Part shown: piece after piece, positions 35,595 through 49,344 of the stretch
How the letters are laid out: every line of letters begins with the position of its first letter
Position numbering within the stretch: position 1 is the stretch's first letter
Source: Lates calcarifer
Lineage: Eukaryota; Chordata; Actinopteri; Centropomidae
Assembly (NCBI RefSeq): GCF_001640805.2
Contig: NC_066842.1
Location: 24,079,598-24,143,597 of the forward strand
Direction: 5' to 3'
Length of the DNA stretch: 64,000 bases
The notes under the pieces: model-generated
Database searches by the model: none
Told to the model about the DNA's origin: nothing
Seen by the model: only the letters and a program-made list of their open reading frames with translations
Made by a program: the position numbers and the translations under genes

Positions 35595-37930
35595 CTGGCC
35601 GTGGAGGTGGAGTCGCAGCCATTTTCAACTCCACTTTATTAATTAACCCTAAACCTAAACTCAATTATAATTCATTTGAAAGTCTTGTTCTTAGTCTGTC
35701 CCACCCAAGGTGGAAAACATTAAAGCCAGTTCTATTTGTTGTAGTGTACCGTCCTCCTGGTCCATACTCTGATTTCTTATCTGAATTTTCAGAGTTCCTG
35801 TCGAGTTTGGTTCTTAAAACAGATAAAGTTATTATTGTAGGCGACTTCAATATTCATGTGGATGTCAACAATGACAGCCTTAGCACTGCATTCTCCTCAC
35901 TATTAGACTGTATTGGCTTCTCTCAGTGTGTAAATAAACCCACTCACTGTTTCAGTCACACTCTCGACCTTGTTTTAGCTTATGGTATTGACATTGAACA
36001 TGTAACAGTCTTCCCACAGAATCCCGTTCTATCAGACCACTTCTTAATCACTTTCGACTTCATATTGCTGGATTATGTATTATCAGCAAAAACATCCTGA
36101 CTAGAAATATTTCAGAAAATACAGTAGTTAAATTCAAGGAAATGATTCCCACTAACTTAGGTCCAGTGCCTCATCTTAATTTAGCAGAAGCTACTCCCTC
36201 CCAGCTTGATCATCTTGTAGACAGTGTTGCAGACTCATTACGTACAACTTTAGACTCCATCGCCCCCCTAAAAATGAAAACAATAAAGAGAAAGAGGCAA
36301 GCTCCATGGTTCAACTCCCAAACCCGTACACTGAAACAAACAGCACGTAGGCTTGAAAGAATGTGGCGTTCCACCAAACTGGAAGAATCTTACTTAGCCT
36401 GGCAGGATAGTGTCAAAAGATATAAAAAGGCCCTCTGTAATGCAAGAAGTGCCTATTACTCATCATTAATAGAGGATAATAAGAACAACCCCAGGTTTCT
36501 CTTCAGCACTGTAGCCAGGCTGACAGAGAGTCACAGCTCTATAGATCCACGCATCCCTATAACCCTCAGTAGCAATGATTTTATGAACTTTTTTAATGAT
36601 AAAATCTCTACCATTAGAGGTAAAATTAATCACATCCTGCCTTCAATCAGTACAGATTTATGCCATAACACAGGATCCATAGAGTCAGCTGCAAAACCTA
36701 ACCTTGACTCCTTTTCTACCATCGACCTAGCCCAGCTCACATCAATTATCTCAGCATCTAAACCTTCAACCTGTCTCTTAGACCCCATCCCAACTAGGCT
36801 GCTTAAGGAAGCTCTGCCCTTAATTTGCAGTCCTGTATTAGATATGTTAAATCTGTCCTTGTTAACAGGTTATGTTCCGCAGTCGTATAAAACAGCTGTA
36901 ATCAAACCTCTTCTAAAAAAGCCCACTCTAGATCCAGATGTATTAACCAACTACAGACCTATATCTAACCTCCCCTTTCTTTCTAAGATCCTGGAGAAAG
37001 CAGTTGCAAAACAGTTGTGCGACTTTCTACAGGACAATAGTTTATTTGAGGATTTTCAGTCAGGATTTAGGTTGTATCACAGCACAGAGACAGCACTTGT
37101 AAAAGTTACAAACCTTCTGATAGCATCAGACAACGGACTTGTTTCTGTACTTGTCTTGTTAGATCTCAGTGCTGCTTTTGATACAATTGACCATCACATC
37201 CTTGTACAGAGACTGGAGCACTTTATTGGCATTAAAGGAACGGCACTAAACTGGTTTAAGTCCTATCTATCTGATAGGCTTCAGTTTGTACATGTTAACA
37301 ACTACTCCTCCATACACACAAAAGTTAGACATGGTGTTCCACAAGGGTCAGTGCTTGGACCAATCCTCTTCACTCTGTATATGCTTCCCTTGGGCAACAT
37401 TATCAGAAAACACTCCAATATGGATTCATATCCCATGTTAAATGTTACTAACTCAGTATCTCCCCTTTCCTGTAGTATTGTGCTCTTCCGTCTCTCTCTC
37501 CTCTTCTGTCTCTCTCTGCAGGTATTTCTGCCTCTGGAGCTGTAGAGTCTGATCTGTGATGACAAGTCTCCTGCTGCTCCTACAACTCCACTCAACACCT
37601 GCTGCTAGAATTAGAAATGACTTATACTGCTATTAGTTGTATTGCTATGTTAGCAGTTAATACTTTAATTATCATTACTATCATTACTACTGCTGTATTA
37701 CTGGCCTCACCTTACATCTGATATGGAACCCGTGTTATGCTATGTTCTTCTCTCGCTTTTCCTTGCCACTGTCTCCTAGTGCTGCTCATGGTGGGATCTG
37801 CTGGGTCTCTCTCTGTAAACACCTATTTTAAAGAGTACGGTCTAGACCTGCCCTATATGAAAAGTGCCTTGAGATGACTTTTGTTGTGATATGGCGCTAT
37901 ATAAATAAAATTGAATTGAATTGAATTGAA
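35595..37930 (+). mobile_element. L2-clade LINE copy, internally deleted
   Basis: The first frame (to 36100) encodes part of an AP endonuclease ([35 protein letters not shown]). After a frame break, 36142-37420 encodes the linker and the RT fingers/palm ([49 protein letters not shown]). Directly after the PQGS block the sequence jumps into 3' UTR-like DNA, so the FADD box and RT C-terminus are missing. The 3' end is the teleost signature GGCGCTATATAAATAAA followed by TTGAA repeats to 37930. It lies in the first intron of MICAL2. Confidence 0.88.
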
Positions 37931-38514
37931 TGTGTCTGAGCATACACACAAACTCCCTGAGAATTCTTTGGACCACTGTGAGCAACATCAGACGTGCACA
38001 CTGTCGCACACTGTAATTTTATGTGCTACATAGTTTTGCTGTGCGCGGAGAAAGCGGGAGCAGTGCACGGTTGCACAGGTGCGCAGCTTAGAGGGGAGAC
38101 TGGTTATGAGCCCTAAAAATTTTACCGGTCAGTTTGGAGAAGACAGATAGAAGATGCAGAAGACACTGGGTGTGCATATGTAAGGCTGTACTGATATGGA
38201 TGTGAAGTTGGGGGCTCTTCAACCAATTACTATACTCTGTATACTCTGTAAATGCTTTACACTCTTTTGTTGTGTAGATTCTTATCCATCAATGAATTAC
38301 CATCAGGAAGGTGACTGATCAGTCACCACCAACAACCACACAGCCAGAGTCATAAAGAACTATCTCCAGCAGCAACATGAAAGAGTTGTGCTGGTTAGTT
38401 AAGGCAAAGGTTAGTCACACCAAATATTGGTTTGTTTTTGGTTTTTCAAAGTATCCTCACTTTTCTTTTACTGTTTAAAACCTTTGCACAATTTCCTCTG
38501 CCACTGCTTTCATC

Positions 38515-38760
38515 TTTTACTCCTTAAATAACAATTCAAGTGCTGCAGTGGCTACATGTACACTGACATCTGTGTTTTTATTTCAACTGATCTACCTCAC
38601 TCAGTGCTTACATTAACACTGACACTACAACTTCACCCAGCACTTCCAATTTAACTGCCATTTCAACTTGTTTCAGTTGTTGCACTCGGAATGCCACTTC
38701 AACTACAACTTCAGCTGTTTCAGTGTTTAAACAGTTTCAAATGTATTAACAGAAAAAGTT
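38515..38760. repeat. second TTCAACT-type degenerate array
   Basis: CATTTCAACTTGTTTCAGTTG, CACTTCAACTACAACTTCAG and TCAGTGCTTACATTAACACTG resemble the units at 30415-30880, suggesting one family at two sites on either side of the L2 insertion. Confidence 0.45.
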
Positions 38761-40879
38761 CAACATACAGTGCACATACATTTTCTTTTTAAAAATGGCT
38801 TTTTTATTGTTACAATGAATACATTTGAAATAATTCAATATTTTGTGCCCCATGTTGCTAAAACTGCACCTTCTGCCATGACAGGGTGAGGATGGGGATA
38901 GTTCCTTTTTGCTTACTACCTGAGTAGAACTTTCTAAAAGAAACTTAAAGATTAAAGAACATACAAACAAAGTCACCAGCTGCTCACACTGAAATCAGCC
39001 ATTCCAGAGGGAAACGTCTGCATGAATATCTATAAGCCACATCAGACTGGTCCACGACTGAAGCGACCCACCCATACTTAACCTACAGATAAGAGGGACT
39101 AAGAGGGAGCAAACCACTCATCAACTACATATTTGTTATTCCCTTGGTGGGAGAGCACCGCACAGTAGAGTGGGTAATTAAAGTCAATACAGAACAGAGA
39201 CAAAAACACTCATGCAAACGTGTGTGACTGCAAGTAATCTTTGATTTAGATTAAATTAGGCAGAAACAGAGTTTAAGAGTTTTTCCATTCCTTAAAACTA
39301 CCATGTGGAATTTTTGTGTGAACAAACAGAAGTTCTGTTTATATTTGGTGCTTCTTGTCAAAAAGCAATGTGGTTAAGACTAGTAACCATGCTGAATGTA
39401 TTTCATTCCTAATAATGTGCAAAGCCAATTTTTTGAAAACATTTTACATCCTGCATTATCAGCATTTGCTGGTTGGCAGTCTTCTACTTCACTGCCTTTG
39501 TTGGTGCATTGCTACATTTCTTGGCACATTACCAACACCAACTGTCATCAACAGAATGGTGTGAAACCAGTGGTAAATTGTTTGCTATGATCCAAAAAGG
39601 TTGTTTTTAAAGTTTTTCATGTCATTGTGACTTTAAAATACATTGGCAAGCATGATGTCCATATTTTACACCAGTCCAGAAAAGACCAGGGGGAGGAGCA
39701 GTAAATTGAACACAAAACATGGCTCTCTCAGGTTTCACTGTGGTCTATAATGTACTGTATATAAACTGTCAGAGCCATTACCACAGAGGGCAGTGTCTTT
39801 AGTCTGAGTTCACATTAGACTAGACATGTAAGACATACAGTACAGTAACAATTTATATGACCCTCAAGTCAAATGACTATTACTTTAGTAATTCTTATTC
39901 CGTGTTTCATCTTTGGTTAATCCATCACTACGTTATATCACCTGTCTATACCATGACGTGTCAGAAGTTCTAGGCAAACTAGGTTCAGGCAACTAGAATC
40001 AGACAACAGAACTCATGGAACTATTGGCTACCAGAAATATGTTCTCTGCACGGGTTCTCTGCATAGCTGAGCTCAGATCTCCACTATGAAGACAATACTG
40101 AACATGAAGGCAACATTAAGTGAAGCCATAAGGGAACAACTGAGTTTTATGACAAAACTTCCCTGAAGGTGAAGTACAGTTATATCCTATTTCTAGTTTC
40201 ACAGAATCCATATCTTAACTCCAGTTATCTTCATGTGTCAGTAGGACTGACAAAGCATTAAGAATCTGATCATCTCTTGGTCTCAACAGTGAGCTCATGC
40301 CTGCTGTTTGATAAGTCTGACCTCACCTTGGATGATGGTGGTACTGACTGTGGTACTGACTACAGAGCCACTCTAAAACCAACCAAGCCCACGCAACTGG
40401 AGTTTGTACATCACTGGAGTCACATCAATGCTGCCAACAGTTTGTTATCTGAATTTTGTAGTAAAAGCTGAGATGTAGATTTGCTTTGTGAGGCGTTGTG
40501 CTTTATAATACTCAATAAGGCAAACTGTATGAGAATGAAGATTTTTGGTACAGTGAAAACACTGAAAGCCCTGTATGGTCTCTTGTTGGTAAAAGGCAGT
40601 TCATTAGAAGAAGGAAGAAGGAAAGGGGAAGAAAGATTTGCATCTCTTTGTCATCTGGTTCATCAGATGTAAATACCACAAAATAGATGAACCCACTGTG
40701 TTGCCGAAATTCAAATGCATGGAAATCACTGTGGGTTCGGACACACAAGCAAAGCAATAGCAAGTCTAAAAAAATTCTGGTACTGTCAAACACTTACTCT
40801 TAAATTTAGTCCAGTGCTGAAACAACATCGCTAACATCACACTAACAACTGGTAGACAAGAACATGAAGACTATGCTTA

Positions 40880-41270
40880 AAAGAAGCATATAGCATTTTG
40901 GAATATATACTTATTCACTCTTCTGCCAAGAGCTGAATGAAAAGATTGATGCCACTCTCATGTCTGTGCATTACTGAACAACTCTGTAGCCAGATTAGCT
41001 ATCTTAGCATAGCATATTGTATCTTGTTTGTTTAACCAGCACATTAACAGAAAAGTAAAGGAGTTGTGGTTCTAACTCTTATAATTACTGTAACTATTAA
41101 CATGTTAACATATAACACTAACATGTCAACACACTGAGAAGTGTTGTTATGCAGATTTTGAACAGAACCAGGTCAGTTGTTTCACCTAGCATAAGTTGTT
41201 CTTTATGCTAATTTAACTAAGGCTTCTGGTTCTAGCTTCATATTTACCATTTAATTTAAGTTAACAGTAA
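40880..41270. repeat. interspersed fold-back repeat copy (TTAGC-rich, degenerate)
   Basis: ATTTTGGAATATATACTTATTCACTC, GATTGATGCCACTCTCATGTC, TTAGCATAGCATATTG, GTTTGTTTAACCAGCACATT and CTAGCTTCATATTTACC occur in the order seen in a widespread fish repeat with self-complementary ends. It is diverged. Confidence 0.5.
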
Positions 41271-42649
41271 TAAGTACAATAAAACACATCTCATGGCCCT
41301 CACAAGCTAAGCATATGATATTCTGGGCATGACAACATTCCTTTATAATGGCCAGAGGCAGTAGAAAAAACTCACAAAGACAGACCTGTTCTTTTGTGAA
41401 CAAGGAACACAAATACACTCCCATGACAGTCATCATAACACAAGAAGCTAGCAGGGAAGCAATATGCACCTCTTTAAAAAAAATGTTGACTTTGTGGAGA
41501 CAGCTCTATCCATCAGGAATTCTACAGTTAAATAAAAACATCAAAAGTCAAAGATCAACCCCAAAACTGATTTCATTTCATTTCATGACCTTGTATCTCA
41601 AAATTATCACACACAAAACAAAACACAGCCTTGTTTTTTCCTTTGGTATAATTTTTGATATATACATTAGAAAATACTACCATAACTGTTCAAGAAAAAA
41701 ATGCAATAAAACAAGTAAATACAGTATAACACAAACACAACAGTATATTTGTTGTCTACATTTAGTTTGTTCTTTTTTGATATAGAACTGAGTTGAGATT
41801 AAAACACAAAAAATTCCTAAAGTTGAAAAAAAAAAATGCTGCTGATGTATGGGTATGGACACAGTGAATGTAATACTGATTGTACATACCATTACGAGGT
41901 TTTAGCAGCAGTTTGCCTCTTACTTAACAGATATACAAGGAACAAGATAACAATGTCTGTCTTCAAGATCCAATGAAATCTCAGAGCTGGGGTTAAAGAT
42001 TTCTTTAAAGGCTTTAGCCTACCATACTCAGTCTGTGTCTAGTAGTCGGTTTTACTAATAAGGGCATAGGGGTGATTCTCACCTTTGGTACAAAGGTTGC
42101 ACCAAAGCATGGGGGAGTGTCCAAATGGCTAGTGAACACCAATAAAACCAATATGACTGTAAAAGGAAAGGTTTAGTGACAAAGCCTAACCTGGAATTGC
42201 TAACCCGGCCATGTCATTATTTGTTTGTGGTGATAGGAAACTAAAGAAAATGAACACTGAATGGTTAGCATACAGAGGTGCTAACAATGGTTGACAATAC
42301 AGCTGCAACTATACATTTGACCTCCTGAGTAATTATTCCTCAGCATGAAATCTTGCACAGTTATTAAACTAATTACCTCCTGTGATGTATCCTCACACAA
42401 ATATGACTTCTCTCACTGTGTCCATTTGTAATTTTTTATGTGAACAGCTTTGTAAAAATTTGTAGAAATGAACAGAGCAAAACATTAAGATCTGTGATGT
42501 GAAACCAACCGAGATTTTCCAACAACTGTATTTTTGCAGTATGGCCTGAATATCTAACTATTATAAGAGTCTATAATTCAACAATATGTTTTTTAACACT
42601 GCTATTTTGTGATTTTGGATTGACACTGAATGGAACATAAAACCAACAG

Positions 42650-42830
42650 CGCCCCCATAGCCAAATGGTTGGAGCGCGTACCACATGGGCTTAAGTGCCC
42701 TGAGCAGCTGGTCCCTAGATCGACTCCCAGTCTCTCCCTGTTTCCTCATCCCTGTCTCATCTCCACTGTCCTATTCAATAAAGGCGAAAAAGCCCAAAAA
42801 ATATAACTATTAAAAAAAAAAAAAAAAAAA
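42650..42830 (+). mobile_element. tRNA-derived SINE
   Basis: It starts GCGCCCCCATAGCCAAATGG and carries an A-box-like TAGCCAAATGGTTGG and a B-box-like AGATCGACTCC with tRNA-like spacing. A non-tRNA body ending CAATAAAGGCGAAAAAGCCC and a poly-A tail follow. Imperfect stems and the tail argue against a working tRNA gene. Confidence 0.75.
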
Positions 42831-43504
42831 CACACACACAAAATGTAACACAATGCCCACCAGCTGAAATAAGGAAAAATATATGCAAAAAGAATATTTG
42901 TAATACTAATATCTGTCACAACATGGTAAATGTATAGGCAAAATTACATGTTAGAAGTCAAAGTGATGCTCACTGCAATAATCTGTGTTCCACTGTTCAA
43001 AACTATTGATACACATAAAATAAAAGTTTAAGTAACTTGAGTTATATTTAACTTGAGTTATATAGTCAGTAAATTATACTCCCTCCCTCCTCCCCTCCCT
43101 TTGAGTGAGAATATGAGGCAGGCCTCACTCAGCACCTCTAACAACACAGGCTCTAGTAGCTTGGTTTGAACGCCATATGTTTGGTTGTACTGAAACAGGC
43201 TTTAATTGGTGCATGCGAGCCCTGAAATCAAACCCTGAATCCAGCCCCAAAATCTCTACAGTGCGTGGTGTTAATGCTGAGAGGATTAAGCCTACAAATT
43301 GCTAGCAGTTGTGACATTATATCCCACACAGCATGTCCACATTAAACAACAACTGGATGACTCAATTATCCATCAATTAGCCATCTTGAATTTAGCAGGC
43401 AACGTCTGGTCACCTTTCACATTCCCCTGTCTATGTTACCTGTATATCCAGCAGAACATTCCTAAATATATTCAATCGGTCTGAGTAGCTAATGGGTCAA
43501 AGTG

Positions 43505-43632
43505 ACCCTGGATATGTCGCCTGGACAAGTCACCAGTCTATCACAAAGCTGACATGTAGAGACAACCATTCACACTAACATTCACATCTACAGTTAACAA
43601 TTAATTTACAGTAAAAAAAAAAAAAAAAAAAA
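43505..43632 (+). repeat. partial copy of the CATTCACACCTACGG-type repeat
   Basis: It contains TCACCAGTCTATCACAAAGC and CCATTCACACTAACATTCAC, then ends in a run of A. It matches the first half of the copy at 58828-59085. Confidence 0.6.
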
Positions 43633-44154
43633 CTCCATGCAATAAAGCCCTCACAGGTAGTTGTGCTATACCCTTGCAATGCAAAAGACTATCAAGACTC
43701 TATGTTGGTTTAGATTTAAGACCCCAAGTTATGGGTGGGATTTGGACCCCAAGTGTAGGTATTTTGCAGGTAAATAAGCACTATACCTTTGGTTTACTGG
43801 TGTATAGTATATTTGCCTGGCCAAACTGGCCACAAGACTCTCAATGTTTCTAGACTGCACCTCAAACGTGCCCAAAACCCTATAGCATTTGAACATAAAG
43901 TAAAATCCACTCCAAAACACTCCTACAACACAGTGAATGACAGGCAGGCAGAATGTAGACAGTTAATGCAAGAGGCAGAGATACCAACACAACCTGCTGT
44001 TCATGGCAACAATAATACTCATACTTAAGTGTTAAAAAATGATTTTAAATGTCTCCATGTCCAACTTGGAAAGCAGTAAGGAAAGCAATAAGCTATGGTT
44101 TTAAAGTGCTGACAGCTCTGGTCTAATTCAAAAGCTATGCTTTAAGTCTACACT

Positions 44155-44530
44155 CAAGGATGATCAAGTCAGAGACTTGTTCCAAAGCCACTGCAGTGTT
44201 GTCTTGGCTGTATACTTTGGGTCATTGTCATGCTGAAAGGTGAAATGTTGCCCCAGTCCCTGGTCGCATACACTCTGGAGCAGTTTTCTGCAAGCACCTC
44301 TCCGTATTCAGTTGTATTCATCCTTCCATGAATCCTGACCAGTCTTCCTGTCCCTACCCCCCACAGCATGATACTGCCACCACCATGCTTAATCATAGGG
44401 ATGGTATTAGCCAGGTGATGAGCAGTGCCTGTTGAATGCCATACAGTGTTTGGAGTTCTGCCTGGTAGTTCAATTCTTGTTTCATCAGACCAGAGAATCA
44501 TTTTCCTCATGCTCTCAAGAGTTCTTTCAC
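44155..44530 (-). mobile_element. Tc1-like transposase remnant (catalytic part)
   Basis: The minus strand encodes [39 protein letters not shown] and LWG, the first catalytic Asp region of a Tc1-type DDE transposase, then decays with a frame shift. No terminal repeats are recognised. It lies in the long MICAL2 first intron. Confidence 0.8.
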
Positions 44531-46729
44531 TTTACATATGGTCATTTGATTCAATATAACATCAAAAATATTGCAGGTTTAAGCCTAAAGTCAGCATGGC
44601 ACTGTATTTCACTTATCTTAACTATGGTATATATTGTAAATGTCATGATAAATGGCATTACACAGTGTAAGACCTGTACAATCCCAAATTATGTACTCAA
44701 GTGCAGACTTCAGTTTCATCCCAATTTCAATCATCCTGCTATGCAAATTTTGGTTCTCAAGCCAACCTTTAGAAAATCCTGTGACACACTGGAGATCGAC
44801 TTGGCCTATCTCATCTGACAGCAGCTCATCTAGTTCAGCTAGTGACGGTGACACTCAGCCCCCTGGTGTATTTTTGTCTTGCTGCCTCTCCCTCTGGGCT
44901 GATACGTGCAGTGACAACCCCTTATAAGTCAACCACTCGTTCCAGGAAGTGACAGCTTGTGCAATGGTTTGTTTTTTGGCCCCACGGACATCATGGTACA
45001 GATAAGAAGGAAAACATGAAATACTCTGAGATTAACATCTTAATGGTTGGCTGGATAGCAGAAGCAAGAGATGATCTAAGTATAATTGGAAACAACAGCG
45101 AAAGAAATTCTGCAAACAATTCAGTTCAGTTATGATTTACAAACTCAAAGAAGTCTCTTTCAAGGCCACAAACATGAAAATCAACTTCAACTAAAGGACA
45201 TAGTCGATGAACACACACAGAAAAATTAATACTTTACAAAATACCACTTTATTTTGTTCTGAATTCTGAATGGATATAATTGCCATTGTTGCCTCTCAAT
45301 GATCTAAACCAACAAAGTGAGTTTTTAGCTGTTTTGTTGTGTTATTAAAAATCAAAAACCTAATCATGGAACACCTTTTGTAACCTCATTGAGTGCTAAG
45401 GGGCATTGACATCATACAAGTCAAATTCACCCTGGTACACCGTTTCACTGCATCTGCCATCAGTTTTCTGATATTTTGAGTGCCTGGATAATTCACATGC
45501 CACACACACAACAAGAACCAACCACAATCCGTGCTAATCATCACTTACCAAGGATGTGTCCTGGACCTCTAACCCATTAGCCCTTTATGCTGACCAAGTG
45601 GTTTCTGACCAACACTCACATTCAGTAACTGTAAGCTACTTGCAACAATTGCCCTTCCTAATGCTATTTACTTCTAGTCCATAATCCATGTATATGAACT
45701 GATCCATAAAAACACACACACTGAGTGCAAGAACAGTGGAACTGCAGTTCTCTGTCCCTCAGACCAGCAACAGCAAACAGCCTAATATTCTCCACCACTG
45801 GGGAGAGGTAGGGGTATGTTAAAAAGGGGAAGCACTCATTAAGTTTGGATGCAAGGGCAGTCCTGATTAAGACTAATCCATTATAATACTCAAGTGCAAA
45901 TTGAGTGAAAGTTTATTCTGCTACTGAAACATTAGTCCACAGCTACTGGGGGTTCTAAGATGAGACAAGCCCTCTCTGCCTGACTGGATTTCAGGTCTCA
46001 GAGGACATGGAGCCACCTGCTACACACAGCAGTCGACTGGAAGATGAGAGAAGGCACAGTTGCATTACCATATAAAACTTCTGAGGGACATTAGCTTTGT
46101 ATGATGCAGTGTTGTGATGCTTAAGTCAGTGCTGCCTTCAGCTAAACCGTGAGACTTTTGTACCACTCCACCTCCTCTCTGATGCCTACATGCCTTTACA
46201 GCTAGTTTGATGGAGATAGTTTACTTAAGCAATTATTGTCCATTGTGGGATAAAATCTTCATCAGCCCCTCTCCTTTTATTCTCTGCCAGGGGTAAAGAG
46301 TTGGTCAAATTCAATTTACCTTAGCTTTTGATTTGTGGAATAGAGTAGGAATATTTAAGTATTTATGGCTTAAGTTCATAGAGCTACACTTTGCAACTAT
46401 TCATTAAAATGATGACAGCAGCAACAATAATAAGGATGACAGTGATAACAATTTGTGTTCATATTTGTTGCTTGTCTCATTCCCTCCATAGACTAAAAAT
46501 GTTTTTGGAAAATAACCACTAAACCTTCTCGGGGCCTGCACACAGCACCTGTTGCTCCTCTACACCCTAAGAAACTCCGGCTGAGGACAAATTCAACAGC
46601 GGCAAAGTCCCACAACAGTTAGTTTCAAACACACACTACATAAAGACAAAAAAATCATTTCCCTGTCAGTGTGAGCTGAATGTCAGTCATGAAGCATTTC
46701 AAAATAACATTCCTGATAAGCGCTCAGTC

Positions 46730-47030
46730 GTGCACTCACGCTCAGAGAGGAAAGTGCGGCTGTGAGCTACTTACACCGGGGAGTCCATTAAAATAAACCG
46801 CCGATGAAATGAGAGTAGTCCCGCCAAAGTCCTCCGGGATTTATCACCATATGTCGGTAGTGGAAGTCACAAACTTTCCTCACAGGACGGTTAACACATA
46901 AACGTCAGCGCTGCGAGTCTCTTTGAGCGACCGGATCCTCACATGATAGCCGCAGTAATTCTGTCGACCCCAGCGTTGTAGCCTGGCGTCAAGTCCGACT
47001 ACAAAGTTTCAACTTCCGGTTACAATTTTT
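46730..47030 (-). promoter_or_regulatory. CpG-rich promoter region of MICAL2
   Basis: This is the densest run of CG dinucleotides between the two gene bodies (many between 46730 and 47030) in otherwise AT-rich DNA. It includes an ETS-like CTTCCGG at about 47010. There is no TATA box at a convincing position. It sits immediately upstream of the MICAL2 donor site. Promoter activity is an inference. Confidence 0.5.
46775..46960 (-). other. mical2: MICAL2 noncoding first exon (probable)
   Basis: A good donor on the minus strand (GTAAGT, reverse complement at 46769-46774) follows a CpG-rich stretch upstream of the first coding exon, at the expected 5' side of the gene. No ATG-started MICAL sequence is present, so this would be 5' untranslated. 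The upper boundary (transcription start) is a guess. Splicing to the exon at 28415-28814 would create an intron of about 18 kb. Confidence 0.45.
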
Positions 47031-48323
47031 CCAGAGCAAAACTCTCGTTAATGTAGAAGACGTCATTTATATTTTTATGTGTAGTCACAGTCTGTGGCCT
47101 GTGGCTTATTCTCGACTCTACCATAAATTCACTCATAGTAACTAGCTGGTGAATGTAACAGGAGTCTTCTGGTTGATGGACCTTCTTCCATCAACTTCTA
47201 CATAGACAATGAATTTTACGCATAGCCACCGTAGGGTCTGCAGTTATTCAGTATTAACACACATGTACATTTTCAGCTTCTCAGAAAGAACATTGGAACT
47301 TATGTTTGACACCACAGGTGCATAAACACATACCACAGCCATCAAACCACATAATACCACAGCTTCTTGTATTGCTCCTACAGTGAAACTTATGCTAAGA
47401 AAGCTAATTGGCTAATCACCCAATTATCTTTCTCTCCTCCATTTCTTGTTAAGAATTTACAGTCAGTTTACAGGACATTATAGACCTGTGACCTGCAATC
47501 CACTTTAGATATTTATACAATATAACATGGTAGCTTTATTTCCTATTTGAAATTTTATGATTTCAGTTAACACAGTCTCTGTTTAATTATGGTGCATGCC
47601 TATGCTATCCTTAACAACAGCAATATCTATAACAATATCTATAACAATAATAATGGATAACATTCAATTTGATGGCAGCAATCACACCTGTACATTAGGC
47701 CAATTTAGGTTGAGCTAGTAGGGCCTAGTTTTATTCTGAAAGTACGTTTGCCCATTGTCCGGTACCGCTGAGTCTTATCTCTGACTTGATGAAACAGCTG
47801 GTGCAGAATTTGAAAAAGCTGCGCTTCCTTGCGATTCTAAACACATCCAATAGGAACCCGAGCGTTAAACTTGAGTTTGTGTGAATTTCGATTGTCACGT
47901 TCACGTTTGTCAGTCAGCATTTAGTCTTAGCCACAGAGAATACCAACAGCAAAGCAGACACAGAGCATGTCAATATCAGATCTCTTCCAGGACTGACAGT
48001 ACTCAACCATGATTATGAATGTAATCAGGACTTTACACTGGATACATCAGGTGATGGTATGGATTTTTTTTTTCTTTAGTAATTAAGTAAGTCATGCAAC
48101 ATTTCCAAAAGCATCCTATGGACAGACCTCTACTTTTATTGTTGCAGATTGTATTGATCTGCATGTCTTCGGATTGGCAGTAATGAGGTGCTGTGCTGTT
48201 CAGCATTGTAAGGGTGTGCTGGCATGGAAAATGAAATGTGTGAAAGCAAGAAGCAGGAAAGCATGTGCCTGAACATCTAACTGACAGCATTCATGCACGT
48301 TCAAGTGCTCCGCTCCCCCACGA

Positions 48324-48324
<1 letters not shown>

Positions 48325-48353
<29 letters not shown>
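48325..48353. repeat. (CA)n microsatellite
   Basis: About 14 CA units lie in the intergenic DNA between MICAL2 and the DYRK-like copy. Confidence 0.9.
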
Positions 48354-48356
<3 letters not shown>

Positions 48357-49302
48357 CTTACCACAGTAGACGCAGGGTGGTGGAGCCTTTTATTGCTTTG
48401 TGACAGCTGTCTTCTGAAGCCAGAGGGTTTGAAAGAAGAACCTGCCCTCCTGTCGTTCTCTCTGTATCTCACTTACACACAGAGAGAAGACAGAAAGAGA
48501 CACTTCAAAATCCACAGCGTACCTGACAATGTATGTAGAGTTTGTGAGCAATGTATGAGTTTTGGCCCATTTACACAAAATGGATAATGTTCAGAAGTTC
48601 AAAATGGCAGTTGCATGTGACCATTGTGCTTTTGGAAAGACAATTTGAATTATTTTAGAAACAGGTAGCTAAAAACCTGGTCAAATGAAACCAGAAATAG
48701 CTGTGTGGGTTTTGTAACTGAGTGAATAAACCCTTTAACACGAGCCTTGATAAGTGGCTTACTACCAGTACTAACTGCAGCATATTTTATAAGTTGCACT
48801 GAAAATGTACTTTTTGGTACAAAGTGCACTACTGTATGTTTGAAGAGCAGATTAGGGGCCACTCAGATAATAAGAAACATCCAGGTACCACAGGTACACA
48901 CACAAACACACATGTACACACACAAGCACACACAGAATGCTCTTTGCTCCCTTGTTTCCCTTTGATATTTTGTCTTGTTTTGCCCTCAAGTGGTATAGAA
49001 CTGTTATGACATCCTGAAGAAGCACACCATCCACTTAATCCAAAGAAAAGACCGAGTCACAGTGAGGCCTGTGCTTTTCCTCTGACTGTACTGTGTGTAC
49101 TGTAATATTCCAGCATAGGAATACTGTACACAATACAAAGGTTAATGAAGGCCCAACAGCTACTTCAGGCTGTGCTCCCAGTAACTGGATGAAAATCAAT
49201 AATGTACTATTTTGGTGTCCTAATTTCTAGGCTAGATTAGCCATGCTTTATCCATATCAATCCATATCTATGAAACCGTGTTCCCATAAAATATAACAAA
49301 TT

Positions 49303-49344
49303 ACTTAATTAATTAATTAATAATTAATTAATTAATTAATTAAT
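49303..49344. repeat. (TTAA)n simple repeat
   Basis: A run of TTAATTAATTAA units about 40 bases long lies in the intergenic region upstream of the DYRK-like copy. Confidence 0.9.

Larger units (their letters stand above)
28815..46774 (-). other. MICAL2 first intron (about 18 kb), transposon-rich
   Basis: It extends from the start-codon exon to the probable first exon. It carries the mariner remnant, L2 copy, SINE, Tc1 remnant, two TTCAACT arrays, telomere-like repeat and TTAGC-type repeats listed separately. No coding exon is seen. The extent depends on the first exon call. Confidence 0.45.

Noticed and set aside
41348..41785. 145-codon plus-strand open frame
   Set aside because: Lys/Ser/Thr-rich low-complexity translation in AT-rich intron, overlapping a repeat edge, with no recognisable domain or splice structure.
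42650..42740. Possible functional tRNA gene
   Set aside because: A- and B-box-like motifs are present, but the cloverleaf is imperfect and the sequence continues into a SINE body and poly-A tail.
44432..44818. 128-codon plus-strand open frame
   Set aside because: It overlaps and is antisense to the Tc1 transposase remnant; no independent support.
47750..47910. Second promoter or first exon of the kinase copy
   Set aside because: CCAAT and a few CG dinucleotides are present, but no donor-linked exon or TATA element could be tied to the kinase.
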